Below are positions 13,691 through 27,256 of a stretch of DNA of 64,000 nucleotides, piece after piece (within the stretch, counting starts at the first letter, position 1; each line of letters begins with the position of its first letter). Under the pieces are notes generated by a model. It saw only the letters and a program-made list of their open reading frames with translations. It ran no database searches and had not been told where the DNA came from. The position numbers were made by a program, and so were the translations under genes. This DNA comes from Cardinalis cardinalis (Eukaryota > Chordata > Aves > Passeriformes > Cardinalidae). The DNA lies in contig JACDOX010000009.1 in the NCBI GenBank assembly GCA_014549065.1, positions 6,944,131-7,008,130 on the forward strand, in the 5' to 3' direction.

Positions 13691-16600
13691 ACACTTCATA
13701 CTTGTTTTCCCTTCCCTGTCTGATATTGATGTGGAAGAGTGCTGGGTTGAGACTCTCTCTAAGTCTATAGTCTTCCCAGGACCATCTGAACATCAGGATG
13801 TCCTTCTTTCCTCACAGAATGAAGGTCATTTGCTTTCAGAAGGCCTGAATTTAAAANTTGCTTGTTTAGGAAAGCACTTACCAATTTGCTTGGCTGTAAG
13901 CAGGCTTTTGAGTCATTAAAATAATTGAGAACTTAGAAGAATTAATTACAATTAAGTTCATGGACTTCTGAGAAAAGATGGACTTACTAAGTTCTTTCCT
14001 CATCTGGGGCTTTAAAGTGCTCTTGGTTCAATATGTTTGATCTTCTGACTGTGCCTTGGTTCTCATGGCCTTTGCATTTCTTGTGGGGGTTTGGACTCAG
14101 TGCTACACTTGAGAATTATCTGTGACTCTCTTACAAGCAGCTGTGACTATTACACCCAACTTCACAGGCTGAGTTGTAGATAATTGTTCTTGCAGCATCT
14201 GTACTGGTTTCTAATTCATCTGTGGCTTCACTTAGTTTGGTTGATCAGAAGCATTGGTTTGAGGAATTGCTGCCATAGAAACCACAAAACCATCCCCAGA
14301 GCATGAGAATAACTTGTGTTTCTATTCCTGTTCTCTAGATCTGGAATTTGCTACCTCTGTGGGCTCTCTAAAGTCTGACTCTGGTATTTCCAGGACTTGC
14401 CATCAAGTGATTATCTGTTGTGCTTTCACTGTGAGGAGGAGAGTCCAGGACACCAAAATCCCAGCCTAAGCTCAGTCTCTTCTGCTTCTGCATAGTGTTA
14501 GGCGGGAACACCTCTGGATAGGGACTCTTAAACCTCACTCCCGAGGCCTGGTCCTGGTTCCAGCAGGAAGGAGATTCTTCCTGGAGAAGTGTGAAGCATT
14601 AAGAAGCTTAAGTCTTGAGACAAATGGCTAGGGCACNTTATGAGCATGGGGCTGACTGCCAAGATTGCACCTATGTTCTGTATCAGATAATATCTACATC
14701 AGATAATATCCAAGAGATAATATGCAGAAGTAATTCAGGAAGAGTGACCAAAATTCCTGGATTTGTCCCTCACAGCCAGGTTCCCCAGGTAATTGCTAGA
14801 TAGAAGTGGCTTCACCTTCAGAGATGCTTTAGGACTTGGNTAACTGCAACACTTACAGAAGGCTTTGGTTTGCATGATGTTTTGAGTATGTGCCTTTCTA
14901 GATCTGATTTCATTTGCAGTGCTTAAAATAAGATGCTTATCTGNCATTTCTAACCATTGCACCAAGTAAATTTTTCAGGTAATGCTATTATTTGCTCAAT
15001 TCTAGAAGCCTTCATCAGACTGAGATGTTTTGGTAGGGATTTTGTTACAAGCCCATCATAATAAAGTAGTCTCTGTGCCACAAAACTTGCAGCTATATAG
15101 TTAGCAGTGGTGGCAGGCAGTGACACCATGACCCTACATGCATAGCAGCTCTGGTCCAGAAGCCTTTGGCTAATGCTGAGCTGAAAGCATGAGCCCTGCT
15201 GCCTGCAAGCTGCATGCCAGACTGCCAGGCTCAAGCTGACACTCACCATCTGCTCCAAATTGNGGCCAGCCTGTGGAATGAGCGGGGACGGCAGAAGGTC
15301 TCTGTGCTCCACCCAGAGACACATGCCCTCAGGCTCCAGGTCTGAGAAGGTGGTGAAGACCCATCACTTCAAGCTTGTCAATAATTCAATCAAAACTATT
15401 AAGAGTGCTCCTGAATAACTGTAGAGTATCATGACCTAAATAAAATAGACAAACCAAGGAANTGCTTGCTTCTTCAACATGCAAGCACACAGACATTAAT
15501 TGTTTGACCCTGAGATCTGATAAGCAGCCAGGTCCTAATCAGAGAAAACAAACATATTTGGGTACTTAGCATCTAAGAAGCTGGGGNGAAATAAAACTTT
15601 ATTTTGATGTGCTCATGTTATGAAATTACTCCTTATTTCTCCAGGCTTTAATTATCTCATCATCGGTCTAAGAAAGACAGTATGATGCTCAGCAAAGACT
15701 GTATTCTCAGGCTTACATGTGTGTGCAGTCATTCAGGGTTACTGAATTGACTCCTTGCTGCAGTGATGGATGAAGGCACACAGGATCTCCCCGTATTAAA
15801 TTTGAGAAGTGTCAGGATTATCTGCATTTGCAATACAGCAAGCAGTTTTGCTGTTTTTCCAAGTCACCATGACCCTGCTGAATTAATAATAACAGCAAAT
15901 ACACTTTGCAGAAGAGCTGAAGTGTAGATNCCCATTTGCAAAGGCAGCTTGTGAACTTTTCTCCTGATTATTTTTCTCCTGTAGTTACATGGGCTGAACC
16001 TGCAGTTACAGAGATGAAAGCAGAAAGCTCCAGCTTTCTGCTCTATTTAAAATGAAGTCATAAGGCTAGATATTGCCTTTCTGCAGACTTGGGCAGAGTG
16101 TCTGATTCTACTGCAATACTCAGATGTCAGCACTGAGGTTAGATGCCAGAGTTACCTACCCTATAAACTCGACTAAGAAAGGCTGCAGTTCCTGACATAC
16201 TCTTTTCCTTTTTTTTAAGGACTTAGTACTTTTTCAATAAAAATAAATTTAATTTGTGGCTACATTTCAGCTCCATTGGTTTGATGGTATAAGTGGAGCA
16301 AAACCAGCTTTGGATTTAGAGCAGTCGTGTGGCTGAGTCTCTCTGTTCAGCTTTCATGTGGTCTGGTGAGACATTCTTAGAATCCCCAAACATTTTTGAA
16401 GATCCTAAACTGGAGACATTCACAATTCTTCCCTCCCTTTCTACCATTAATCCTTCATGTTTTAACAAGCACTGAAGTTAATACAGCCTACACTCTTTCC
16501 TGTCACACTGGGCCCCCTCCCTCCTTTCTTTCTCTTGAATAAAGCAATCTGTTCTTTCCCGTCCATACTCTTGTAAATCAAAGGGGTAGATGTCGACACA

Positions 16601-17689
16601 CACCATAACNAAGTATAAACTTCCTTTTTTTTAATTAAACAGAGTTCTGACATTTGGTTTGAAGAAGTGTTTGTTGGGTTTTATTTATTTATTTTTTAAT
16701 ATGTGAAGGATGTCAACTGCTTTTATTTTATTTTTAGTAGAGANGAATCTTGTATGGTACCGCAAGTAATCTCCAGCGCAAATTCTTTCAGATGTTGTTT
16801 CATAGTTTAATAGGAAGACAGTTGGAAGGGAGCAGAAGTCTTGGAATTTAAAGCTTTTAGAATTAAGAGGTTACCTCTTTGGTACAGGCTTTTGTACACA
16901 TAAATCATGTTTTAACTTCCTTTTCAAATTTAATTTCAAAACTAGCTGTAATTCTGTTGCTATTCCCTCTGCTGTTTTCTTATTACTACTAATTATACTT
17001 AGACAGTTATATGAAACACAGAAATATCCAAACTTACAATAACAGGTACTAAAAACAAACAGGACTCTTGGAAGGAGCACAGGCTCTATTTCAGTGTACA
17101 ATACCAGGTATTTCAGTAGCCAAAACAAAGTCAACCAAAGTTGCCTCTTTCAAGATATCTTGCACCTTTTGTGGTGCAAAACCAGAGAAATGTCCCTAAA
17201 CCAGAGAAAGTGCTCAGATCTGATACTGCTGCTTTCCATGATTATTCTCAGTCCATGACTGGTCACAAAAAAAGGGCTTTATTTAATAATTCAGTTTCAG
17301 TTTTATTTCTAGATGATGGTTTTTATCCACATTTGCAGTTGAAGTATATAATCCCTATGATGTAGGGAGCCAGATATATGTGTGTGTAGCAATGCAGGGA
17401 TGAAAAGGTCCCCTGACTGGCTGGTCAGAAGAAGGTTGGGCAGCTCTCAGAGGGATTGTGAGTGCTTAGACTCTGTAAATGCTGCTCTTGATGAGCAGGA
17501 CTGAGAACAAAAGGNTATGAGTAAGTTGCATGTATACTTCTGGCCTTCCTCTTTATTTGTTCCTCAGGAGCGCAGACATAATTGATCAGTGATTCAGTCC
17601 CTGTTCTTCTGTTCCTATGGATGAAGGACTATGAGTGTGGCACCTTTTCATGGTTTCAGCTAAGGAGCACTACCACAGCTTTGTCCCTC

Positions 17690-18332
17690 CACTCTCAGTC
17701 CCTCAAGCACAGAAAAGGATCAGCCACTTCAGCAAGAGGCCCAGCTGTGTCCTGTGGTGCATCAGGCACAGAATCACCAGCCAGGCAAGGGAGGGGATTG
17801 TCCTGCTCTGCTCTGGGGCAGCCTCACCTTGAATAATGTGTGAACATTTTGGGTGTCACAATATAAAAAGGANATTAAACTATTAGGAGTGTCCAAAGGA
17901 AGACCATGAGGATGCTGAAAAGTCTGGANGGGAAGCCATGTGAGGAGCAGCTGAGGTCATGTGGTCTGCTCAGCCTAGAGGAGACTGAGGGGAGACCTCA
18001 TTGNAGTTACAACTTCCTAATGAGGGGTAGAGGAGGGACAGGTACTGATCTCTTCTCTGTGATAACCAGTGACAGAACTCAAGGAAAAGGCATGAAACTG
18101 CATCAGGAGGGATTTGTGTTGGATATCAGGAGAAGGTTTTTCACTCAGAAGGCAGTTCAGCACTGGAACAAGCTTCCCCAGGAAAGTGTTANAGCACCAA
18201 GCCTGACAGAGTTCAAGAGGTGTTTGNACAAGGTTCTCAGCACATGGTGATTCTTAATGGGTCCTGTGCAGGAGTTGGANTCNGTGATCCTGATGGCTCC
18301 CTTCCAGCCCAGCATATTCTATGATTCTATGA
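17690..18332 (+). mobile_element. 5'-truncated CR1 LINE with intact 3' end
   Basis: This is a 5'-truncated CR1 copy. Recognisable ORF2 C-terminal sequence includes VLWCIRH...SQAREGIVLL near 17750-17805, GKPCEEQLRSCGLLSLEE near 17929-17980, then DLFSVITSDRTQGKGMKL and DIRRRFFTQKAVQHWNKLP up to about 18180. The last stretch stays open for over 100 codons apart from undetermined bases. It ends with the CR1 3' UTR and two tandem ATTCTATG units (18316-18331), the terminal repeat used for target-primed insertion. A shift of frame between the two coding parts means no protein is made. The copy supports a bird or other sauropsid host. Confidence 0.92.
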
Positions 18333-21300
18333 ACTCAGCTGCTGTTGATTTCATTGCCCACAGTTGTCTGTGTCAGAGTGACCCACAGCAGCATGCCACT
18401 GATGGTAGTGCTTTTTCACATGCATGTGCTCAGCTAGAAAATCCACCCAGGAACTTCCTGAGAACCTGCTGCAATATAACCTGGTCTTCTGGAGCCTAGA
18501 AATCCCTGTGAACTCCTCAGATTGCTTCTTCCCACTGACAAAGTATTGTTTTGAGATACATCTGGTGTCAGGCGTAGGCATATGGCACCAGTATGGCAAT
18601 GCTGGCTCCGGGGGTGGTTTCCTGCAGAAGAGGTCTGGCTGAAGGCAGTAGTCACTGCCTATGGAGAGTTATTATTATTTAGCACCCAGGTCTTTGTGAA
18701 CTTGTTTGACTGGTGGCTGGGCAGAGTGCCATCAGAGCGTATGGACATGAGCAGAGACAGCTGAGTCTCCAGGGCCTTACACACATCACATGTGGGTACT
18801 GGGGTCAGGCTTCTCAGTAGGGAGAAGCTGAATGACTGTCTGTCCCAAGCACGTGTACCTGTGGTTGACGGGATATGCCATAATTAATCCAAATCTGGGC
18901 TGTATTAAGCTTCTAAAATAAAAAACAGCTTTGCCAGCCACTTGAAGAGGGCTGGGGGCCTGTTTGGATCAGTGCATTAGTGGGGAAGGAGGCAGGGAAG
19001 GAGCAGGGAGGCAGAGCAGGACTGAGGAACAAAAGGGAATGATGTGGAGCCGTGCTCCACAGTACTCCGCACGGGCTGAGATGACCTGACCCCGCAGCAA
19101 GGCAGGGGGCAAAGGGTGCTGCCTTCCTCCCCTCCACTGCAGCCCTCTCCAAGGCCTGGGCAGCACTTCTGTTTGTGAGGNCCAGCCCTCTCTTTGCTGT
19201 AACAAGAGCATGGACATCTCATGTTTTGTTTCTTAATTATGTTTTCAGTGCAGTTCTTACAGCAGCTGGGAGNAGAAGCTTTAGCATTTGAGAAACAGGA
19301 TTGCCTGTTTGCCAGGCAAAATACCCAGGTTTAGCAGCCTGAGCTCTCTCATGCTTGGGCAATGCTCCCACATGGANCTAACTCAGGTTTCCCCCTCTGG
19401 CCCTTGGAGATCTGCTTGCCTCCACAGAGTGGCAGAGCATACACAAGGGAGGTGGCAGCAGCACCAGTATTGTGGCCCCACTGAGAGTACAACGTCTGGG
19501 TGGAAGATCACAGAGCCAGAAGCACCAGAAATATTTTAGTAAGACCATTGAGAAAGCTAAGGAGAGACAGAAAAAGCAAAATCCAGTAGGCTGTATTTGC
19601 ACAGAGGGAGAAAACACCTGAGCACTAGGCTGAAGTAAATACTGAAGTGATTCACTGCACAGTGCAATTCAGAGGAATGCAGATGACCAGACACTCCGAT
19701 TTTGCCTGTCTCTTGTGGGTCCCAGCAGTTGCTCAGACAGATGCTTTGTGGCACCCATAAAAAGATAATGCTGGGAATATCCTAGCCTTAAATGCTGCTT
19801 CTCTGTGAACACTNATTCCCTGTGGAATTCCTTCTGACATGATTCCTCCTACATTTATTTATGTGCTGTTGCCATATACTGTGAAACTTGCTGCTTCTGT
19901 TCTCTGCAACAGGTAACTAAGCACCTACACTACAAAATGTCCCTAANTGAAAAACTGGGAAGCTTTACCATTGCTATTGGAAAGTGCCATGAGATTTCCC
20001 TAGAAGGGTGTGGCAGGAGTGCAACCAAGGATATGCTGTTATTTTAAAAACCTGACCATGTGCTGGTTCCTCCCCCTTTGAAGTCAGTGGCAAAGCTGTT
20101 TCAGAGGAGCAAGACTACTTGAACAGGCAAACAAGAGGCAGCCTGGGGGCAGAAGAGGCTTACAGGGAATGGTTTCTGCTGCTGTCCTTGAGCACAGAGC
20201 TGTTCAGACAGACTGGAGACCTGTCAGCCACTCTCTCCCATTAAGACTAAGAAATGAATGCTTTTCAAGTTGTTAAATGAATGGGCTTAATCTTACAGCC
20301 CTTACTCATCAGACTACTGCCATTAATTTTAAGACAATAATCACTGTATTAAGTGCTATGGAATGGAGTCCTTAAATTGTTAAATTCTAATATTTGAGAG
20401 AATTTTTTATTGGATAGAAAAATAATACTGACATAATTAAAAAGATGTGAACATTTCACCTTTTGAAGACTGCAAGCTGCTTTGGAGGGAGATGTAAAAC
20501 TAGAAGCAGTGCAGAGAGCTCAAGCCCGTGTCTGTAGGTTATTTTTGAACTTNATGAAAAACACACTTTAGCCTTTTATATCCTGACCATTCAACTGTAT
20601 TCTGGCATTCTAAATGCAAAAACATGCTAACCATGAAAGCAGAACTTTTAAAAATACACTGTCCACTTGGCTTCTTTGCCCTTCTTCAGAGTCTCCCAAG
20701 TTTGTTTGGGACAAACTTGGGAACTTTGTTGTGGAATGAGTGTTTGAATTGGGGTTTCTTAAAATACATGTGGAGCCTTGTAGCTGCTGTGGGGTGTACC
20801 CAGTGGTGGAGCTGTACTATTTTAAAATCATCTGGCTATTTCTCTTCATGTAAGAATATCTGTCAGCTTAGTTATAAGGAATGAGAGGGGTTGATTAAAA
20901 CAGCTCACGAAGCCATTGAACAAAGAGATAAAATGTAGAACATGTGCTGCAGGGTCGTTTTAATTATAATGTGGGAGAAATCTGTGGAAACTGGATGGCA
21001 GCTGCAGTGTAGCTGAGTCTTAAACCCCTCTTAACAGTACCAACATCCTGTTCCTTAGGGGTGGAGTTTCTTTTCTGTGAAGCTAGGTCCTTTGGAAATG
21101 GTGTTTGGAAGCTACCTCTCATGGCGATGACTGACCAAAATGAAATGGCTGTGCTCAAGCACTTAGATACAGACTAAAATAGACACTTTTTACAGACTAA
21201 AATAGGCATTTATGTACACTAATCATCTAGTCATTAGGTGCTAGACTATGTAACAAAAGAGAAATGTATGCAGAAGTGTTAGTCAAGAGCAGAAAGTATA

Positions 21301-22877
21301 AAGATTCAAGTGAACAGCCAGGAAGATCCAGAGAGAGTGCAGAAGAAAAAAGGTAATGGCAGCTTTTTTCATTGTCTTGATTATCTTATTAGGTCAAAAA
21401 ACCCAGTAGTGAATATACTGCTCTATGCTGTAAGTGTGTCTATTAAATTCACTTAGCATATAATCTGGCTTTAAACAATTGATATCAGGCAGCCACATGA
21501 ATTCAGTAAAAACTGTTTAAACTTCCCATTTTACTTTATTCTTAATAGCCCAGGCATCAAGAATTAGCATAATTAATTCTAGCCCTATCAGAAGGAGTTT
21601 CAAGTCTCTCATCAGTTCAAATCTGTTTCTAGCCACTAGAAATCCTCATGAGGAGCAGTAAGAAAAGGAGGCAACACATCTGCCCATGTCAAAGGNTTTA
21701 CAACCCCATGCACGTCTCCCAGAGACAGGGCCATTACCTAGGTAGATACTGGGTCTAGTGCAGCTTGGCAGCTCCAGTATTCCTAGTTCAACAAAGTTTA
21801 CGGAAATGTCTGCCATGCTTTTATGCAAATGAAATATGGTAATTTAGTTAACCCTTTGTCACTGGGTAAAGTGTGTTCCCAGATAGGAATAGCAATACTT
21901 CAAAATATCCAGTCATTAAAATAAAAAAAAAAAGATTTGCATAAAATAAAGACATAACATCCAGAACCAATTATATAAAAATGGGAAATAATTATTTAAG
22001 AGCATGGTAGACTTGAAGGAGTTACTGCTTCTTGCTCTTGGCTGAAGCTTGTAGGCACATGAAGGTCTGGGGACTGTTCCCTTGAGGACTTCAGCTGTTC
22101 TGTTATTTTAAAGACATTGAAAAGTGGTAGTTAGGATAGATAACAGTCTCCATACTGGCTTGTGGGGCACTCTACCAGGTAGCCAGGGTACCCATCATAC
22201 CAGCCTGGCTCCTAAGCATCCCCAGGTAAAGAAAATATACAAAGATAACTCAGCTGCCATTTAGATGAGGAAAAACTCCATTCTGCTTAAACAGTGTAAA
22301 GTAAAGTGTGGTCCCCTTTGTTCTTAGAAGATCTTGGTAGCAGAGGAATCAGTCATTGATCCAACAATGAGACACAGCTTGTCAGCTGACGCTCTCAAAA
22401 CAGCACACCTTGAGGTGAACTTGGGAGGTTTTTTTTCACAGACTTGTGTCAAGCTGCCTGAGTTAAAATTTAGAGGAGAAAGAGGGGAAGATCTCTCCCT
22501 GATGGGGAGAGCTCATGGGCCAGGATACCATTCTCTGTTTGGCTGGCATCTGGTTAATTGAAGTTCTCACTTCTGGAAAAGAAATTAAGCACTTAACCAT
22601 CACTCTCATGGAGTCATTATCTCAGGTGTTTAGCATCACGCTCAGACTCATCCTGTATTTTCCCTAGGACCAATGGGACAACGCATTTTAGGATCAAAGT
22701 TAGTTCTTTGCNTGTGTCCTGTTGCTTTAGTAGAATTACTAGTGTGCAAGGAATATGAATAAAGTTCATACAGTGATTCCTAAAATACAGAATGCTAATT
22801 ACAGTGTGCTTCTCTAGGGAGAGAACTGAAGATGGCTGACCATGTAACCCCTCTCTTTTCTACCTCTTTTCCTCCAG

Positions 22878-23024
22878 TCCTCCGTGATGTCAGTCTGTTT
22901 TGCCCGCTTTCACCCAAACCTGGTTGTTGGAGGAACATACTCTGGCCAGATTGTCCTGTGGGATAATCGCAGTCACAGGCGCACTCCGGTTCAGAGAACC
23001 CCCCTGTCTGCTGCTGCTCACACG
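22878..23024 (+). CDS. DYNC1I1: DYNC1I1 exon 11 (WD40 propeller)
   Basis: This 147-base exon encodes 49 residues in phase 0, from SSVMSVCFARFHPNLVVGG to TPLSAAAHT. The acceptor has a strong pyrimidine tract (CTCTTTTCCTCCAG) and the donor is ACG|GTAAGG. It holds a complete blade core: the ARFHPNLVVGGTYSGQ stretch followed by IVLWDNR, which carries the WD signature. The basic RSHRRTPVQR segment is the linker to the next blade. It joins in frame to the preceding exon (VFHCQ-SSVMS), as in known dynein intermediate chains. It is separated from exon 10 by about 20 kb, the longest complete intron in the window. Confidence 0.97.
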
Positions 23025-26000
23025 GTAAGGATAAGAATCCCCTCCCTTTCCTTAGAGGAGATGGTCAGCAGGGAAAGGCAGCTGCCTAGTTGTGTCTACA
23101 ATGCTAGTTGCCACACAGATGAAAACAGAACTGTGGCTCTTGAAGGGAAAAAAGTAGATCTGAGACATGAACAACNACCTCTTGTAAGTGTTTGATCATC
23201 ACACATTGTACAATCAAGTCAGGACATTACTATCCTTTCCAAGGAAGAAGGCAGGATTGAGTACAACACTTGAATGAGGCACCTATGTGCCAGCACAGTG
23301 GCACTGTAGTTCTTGTCCCCATTGTCTGTAAAGAGAGCCAGACCACTGTGGAGGCTTTATGTCTCTCAGTCTGATGTGGCAGGCAATTCAAGTCATTATT
23401 GTTGTCTTGGTGTACAAAAATTTCTCCTTTGAACCTGATAAGGCACCTATGAGGGTCTCAAAGTGGATTCCTATAAGTAGATACTGGTGCGCTTGGAAAA
23501 AGTGGGGCAATTTCCTTCTGTTTTGTAATAGAGCAATACATCAATCCCTGCCATGGTCTTCTGCTCCAGGCGGGGCCACAGGGCAGAGTTTGCACACTGA
23601 GGGAGAGTTTGTTTCAATGGCATGATGCTGGAGAGCATTTTGCTGACACACACAGGTACTTACAGATAATTATTGATGGTGGCAATGGGCTCTAGTGATG
23701 CCTGGGAGATAAATGGGCAGAGCAGTAACACAAAATGCCTGAGAAAGAAGAGACTTTGTGATACAAGGATGATATCTATGATAGGAGAGTCTCTTACACT
23801 GCAAAGTATTCATATTGTGCTGGAGGAGGAGACAAGCCTGGGTTGCCTGCTAAAGGGTCCTCACTCTGCTATGGCACTGACATCCAGTCCATCCTGCACA
23901 AACACCTTGTGCATTCTCCTCCTCTGGCCATGGGCAGACTCTTCAGGAGATTTGGAAGGTGGAGTAGCTCATCCTGGGAGCNAGCATAGGACAATTCCTG
24001 AGTGGAAAGTAGAAAGCAGGAGAAAAATGCAAAAGTATGACATAAGGGTGCAGAAAACCACATATTTTCTGTAACATAAGGAACTGAACTCAAAAAGCAC
24101 TCTGAGAGATAAGATGATAATCTTGTTCTAGCAGATTGAAGGTTCAGACAAAGTGATAGTACTTTTGCAGCTCCAGCTTTTACAATTCTGTGATTCTAGT
24201 GTTTGGAATTTGCAGATCAAGGTTCAGCTTTCAGTTGACTGTGAAAACATAATCCCNGGAGTTAAAAGGCAGCTCCAGAAGCCATGCCTTGTGAATTACT
24301 GCTGAAGATTCAGTATGGGGCCAGTATTGTGATTGCAAGTCTCTTATATTAAAAATTACAGGTGTGCACAGATATGTTTAGTGGGCCAGGCAAAACAAAT
24401 GTTGTTCCCTAAATTTCACCTATCATGAATGTTGATGTAATTATCTAATGATCTATGCCATGGGTTGCAACTTCAACATTGCTTTTCATTTCCCTAATGT
24501 TTTTGCTCATTGTGTTGCCAGTAATGTTATTCAATCTGCATGAAAAGAAACAGTCTCTCCTGGAAGTGCAATTTAGAGATGTAGTAGACCAGAAAACTAG
24601 TGGCAAGAAGCTGACTGTCACTGAAAATTGAACAACTGGGACTCAAAATCTAGTGGAAAAGCAAAGATTAATGGGAAATAATTTGTTTACGCTCGAAAAT
24701 CATTTAAGGCAAAATTGTACCTCCTGGAATTATATATTAAACTGTTTTATTATTGCAGTAGAACGATATGTAATGTTTTCCTTTTGAATAANATAAATAA
24801 ATTACTTTCAGTCGTGGATGGACACTTTATATGCTGTCATATATAAGTATAAATAAGTGTTTACATAGTCTACCATGAGGAAGTGTGATGTTTTAAGGAG
24901 TGCTCGGATTTTACAATAAGAGNTGCTTACTTTATATTCGTACATAGGAATTACTTACATAAACTGTAAACGAGGTCCTGGTTGCAAAAGGCTGGCTTGA
25001 ATCCTTGCTGCCAAGAAAAAAAAATTAAATTAAGACAACGCTACATTAGCAATGTTACTTTTTGTACTGCTAGATANGTGAGCTGAATAGTCTTTTTTTA
25101 ATTTGAACTCATGCTGCATGNGAAAAAAGGATTTTTCTTTTTTCTNCCTCTTGCTTTGTTTATTTGAAACAGATAGATTGTGTTGTTTNCCCTGACTTAA
25201 ACCTTCTTGAAATTTAGTATCACTGATTACTGCCTGGATTCACCAGGAAAGAGAATTCTACCCGCAGCTTACTCACTAATTTCCTTTCACACCCACCACA
25301 CATCTGCACTTGGGACAACAGGAAATTTTAATTAAGACAAAACCTTTTTGCATGATGATTTCATTTCCAAGATAAATAAAAGCAAGCTGGCAGCAACCCT
25401 TTGAAAGGAAGGAGCCTGTTTAGACTTTCTGTTACATACAGTTGGTTGTCTTTTTCATCTGCTTTCCTTACATCTTTTCATTTCTGCCATGAGTTTTATT
25501 GTGCATGAAATTGATGGCTGGTAGCCCTGATTAAAGCCAGGCCTGACACACTGAGGTGCTGCTGGAAAGACACGGCTCACTCTTTCTCCCCCACTAAGTA
25601 TTTTAGATACTCCACTGCTTGCTGTAGCTTCCTCCCACCCACTCTGTCTGTTTGGTCTACTGGAGGTCAAAAGCCCATGAAAAAAATAGGTCTGTGCTTA
25701 TTTCACACATCAGTATGCAGTAATCATATTTAGCACTAAGCAGCAAGAAGGTCCATGATATGAGGGTAATGGTGTGAGACACATGTGAGGGACTAGTTGG
25801 GGTGCATTTAATGATCTGGCAGAAAGAAAAAAAATTGGCATCAAATGAACCTTGTGATTTACTGGTGTGTACAGGTTGCCTCCAAGCACAAGGTACTATT
25901 TCAGCAGCATCCATCACAGTGTGGGCACAAACACTGTTTGTACAGGTGCTGCACCTTTTGCTCTTGGAGAGGGGACATTTACTGGGCCCACTCAGGTATC

Positions 26001-27142
26001 AAACCTGAGAGTGAGCCAGAGCTCTTGAGGATTTCTGCCATTCCCCACTGACTGGGTAGGTGACCTGCAGCTGGATCGTGACGTAAGTGGCAGTTCTGCC
26101 ATTCCTTTCAGCAGGACCAAATGCTACATTCCTAACACTACATGGAGTTGCTTAGAAGCTCCCTAGGGATCTCTTGCAAGTTGGTCCCAATTTTCTTTAA
26201 TTAAGCAAAGTATTAGAGAAGAATTGTTTTTTTCTTTCTGGGGATGCAGGTCTTCTATTTATTGGTAAACAGTGCAGAAAAATTAATTTTTTATTTGCTT
26301 GACTTTTGTATATTTCTAACCCTTAATTTAGCAGTACCGCTTGTACTGGTCAAAGGAAATTAAATCTTATTGTTCAGTCTGACTGATTTTTCACTCTGGA
26401 GATTGCTGAACTTGACCCATCCCCCCTCATATGTCACCATCAGATATCAGATGACNTTTCAAAGTGTTACCAGGTTCCTTGGAAAAGGAATAGGCCACGT
26501 TTCATTATGCATACTAACTGGAATTCAGCCTCCATGGAATGACTGCACCATGGTGAACCAGGTGTAACACCCTAAATCTAGTCACTCCCCACTTACAATG
26601 ACACATTTTAAAAGGTGTATTGGCCAATGCTGAAGAACATTGATGGGCTTGCTCATGTTCTTCAACTGGAGTACATTTGCAAATATTTAGCATGCAAGCC
26701 AAATTCTGACAGAGTTCAAGTTTTATGCAGCTGTTTTCTTGAATAAAGTTTTCATTTTTATTCCGTTTGGACAGTTTTCCTCTTCCTGCTGGTTATTTTC
26801 AGTGTCAAAAGTCATCAGTAGAATGATACATGTCCCTGTGGGTGAAATCTCATCCACATAATTCTGTATTTTCACAGCATTACTCAGCTGGGCTGTTTTA
26901 TTATGAGGAAAATGAAACTTTGAAAACATTTCCACCTCCATAACATACTTCTTAAAATTTAAATGAAAAAGAAACACAAAAACCCAACCAAAACAATTCC
27001 TATCTGGCAAAGGCTAAGTCTTATATTTTCCAGGCATTGTGTGACTCCTTAATCATTCTTTAAAATAACATACGAGACATTAGAAATTTGTTTGTGAAAG
27101 TGTGAGAATGGCTCTCTGACTTCCAGTGTTCTGTATTTTCAG
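23025..27142 (+). other. DYNC1I1: Intron 11
   Basis: A 4.1 kb intron. It holds a possible CR1 3' scrap near 24190 and an AT-rich stretch (24650-25250) with several undetermined bases. Nothing else was recognised. Confidence 0.85.
24150..24200 (+). mobile_element. Possible CR1 3' scrap
   Basis: CAATTCTGTGATTCTAG at about 24183-24199 resembles an old CR1 3' terminus (ATTCTGTG units) preceded by a pyrimidine-leaning stretch. It is too short to be certain and could be chance. Confidence 0.35.
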
Positions 27143-27256
27143 CATCCTGTGTATTGTGTGAATGTAGTTGGAACACAGAATGCACACAATCTTATTACTG
27201 TCTCTACGGATGGCAAAATGTGCTCCTGGAGCCTGGACATGCTCTCAACTCCACAG
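27143..27256 (+). CDS. DYNC1I1: DYNC1I1 exon 12 (WD40 propeller)
   Basis: This 114-base exon encodes 38 residues in phase 0, from HPVYCVNVVGTQNAHNL to WSLDMLSTPQ. The acceptor is CTGTATTTTCAG at 27142 and the donor is CAG|GTGGGT, weaker than the neighbouring donors. The segment ITVSTDGKMCSWSLD is the b-c-d strand part of a WD40 blade, with Trp in the usual WD position. It continues exactly from the preceding AAAHT, as in the known protein. No broken codons are present. Confidence 0.97.

Larger units (their letters stand above)
2756..22877 (+). other. DYNC1I1: Intron 10
   Basis: A 20.1 kb intron. It contains a TG microsatellite (3922-3960), a 27-base palindrome (5096-5122), a tandem CACGTG pair (11846-11858) and two truncated CR1 copies (about 13000-13690 and 17690-18332). 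A short imperfect tandem duplication of 23-base period starts at 21169 (ACAGACTAAAATAG, repeated at 21192). The rest is unique AT-rich sequence. No coding exon of this or another gene was recognised. Confidence 0.85.

Noticed and set aside
17906..18250. Open frame of 114 codons as a possible host gene
   Set aside because: Its motifs (SDRTQGKGMKL, DIRRRFFTQ, HWNKLPQE) belong to the C-terminus of CR1 ORF2, and it ends in the CR1 3' UTR.
21823..21942. Two perfect octamer words (ATGCAAAT at 21823-21830 and ATTTGCAT at 21935-21942) as an inverted POU pair
   Set aside because: About two or more such octamers are expected by chance in a 64 kb AT-rich window; another lies near 4577. Spacing is not meaningful.
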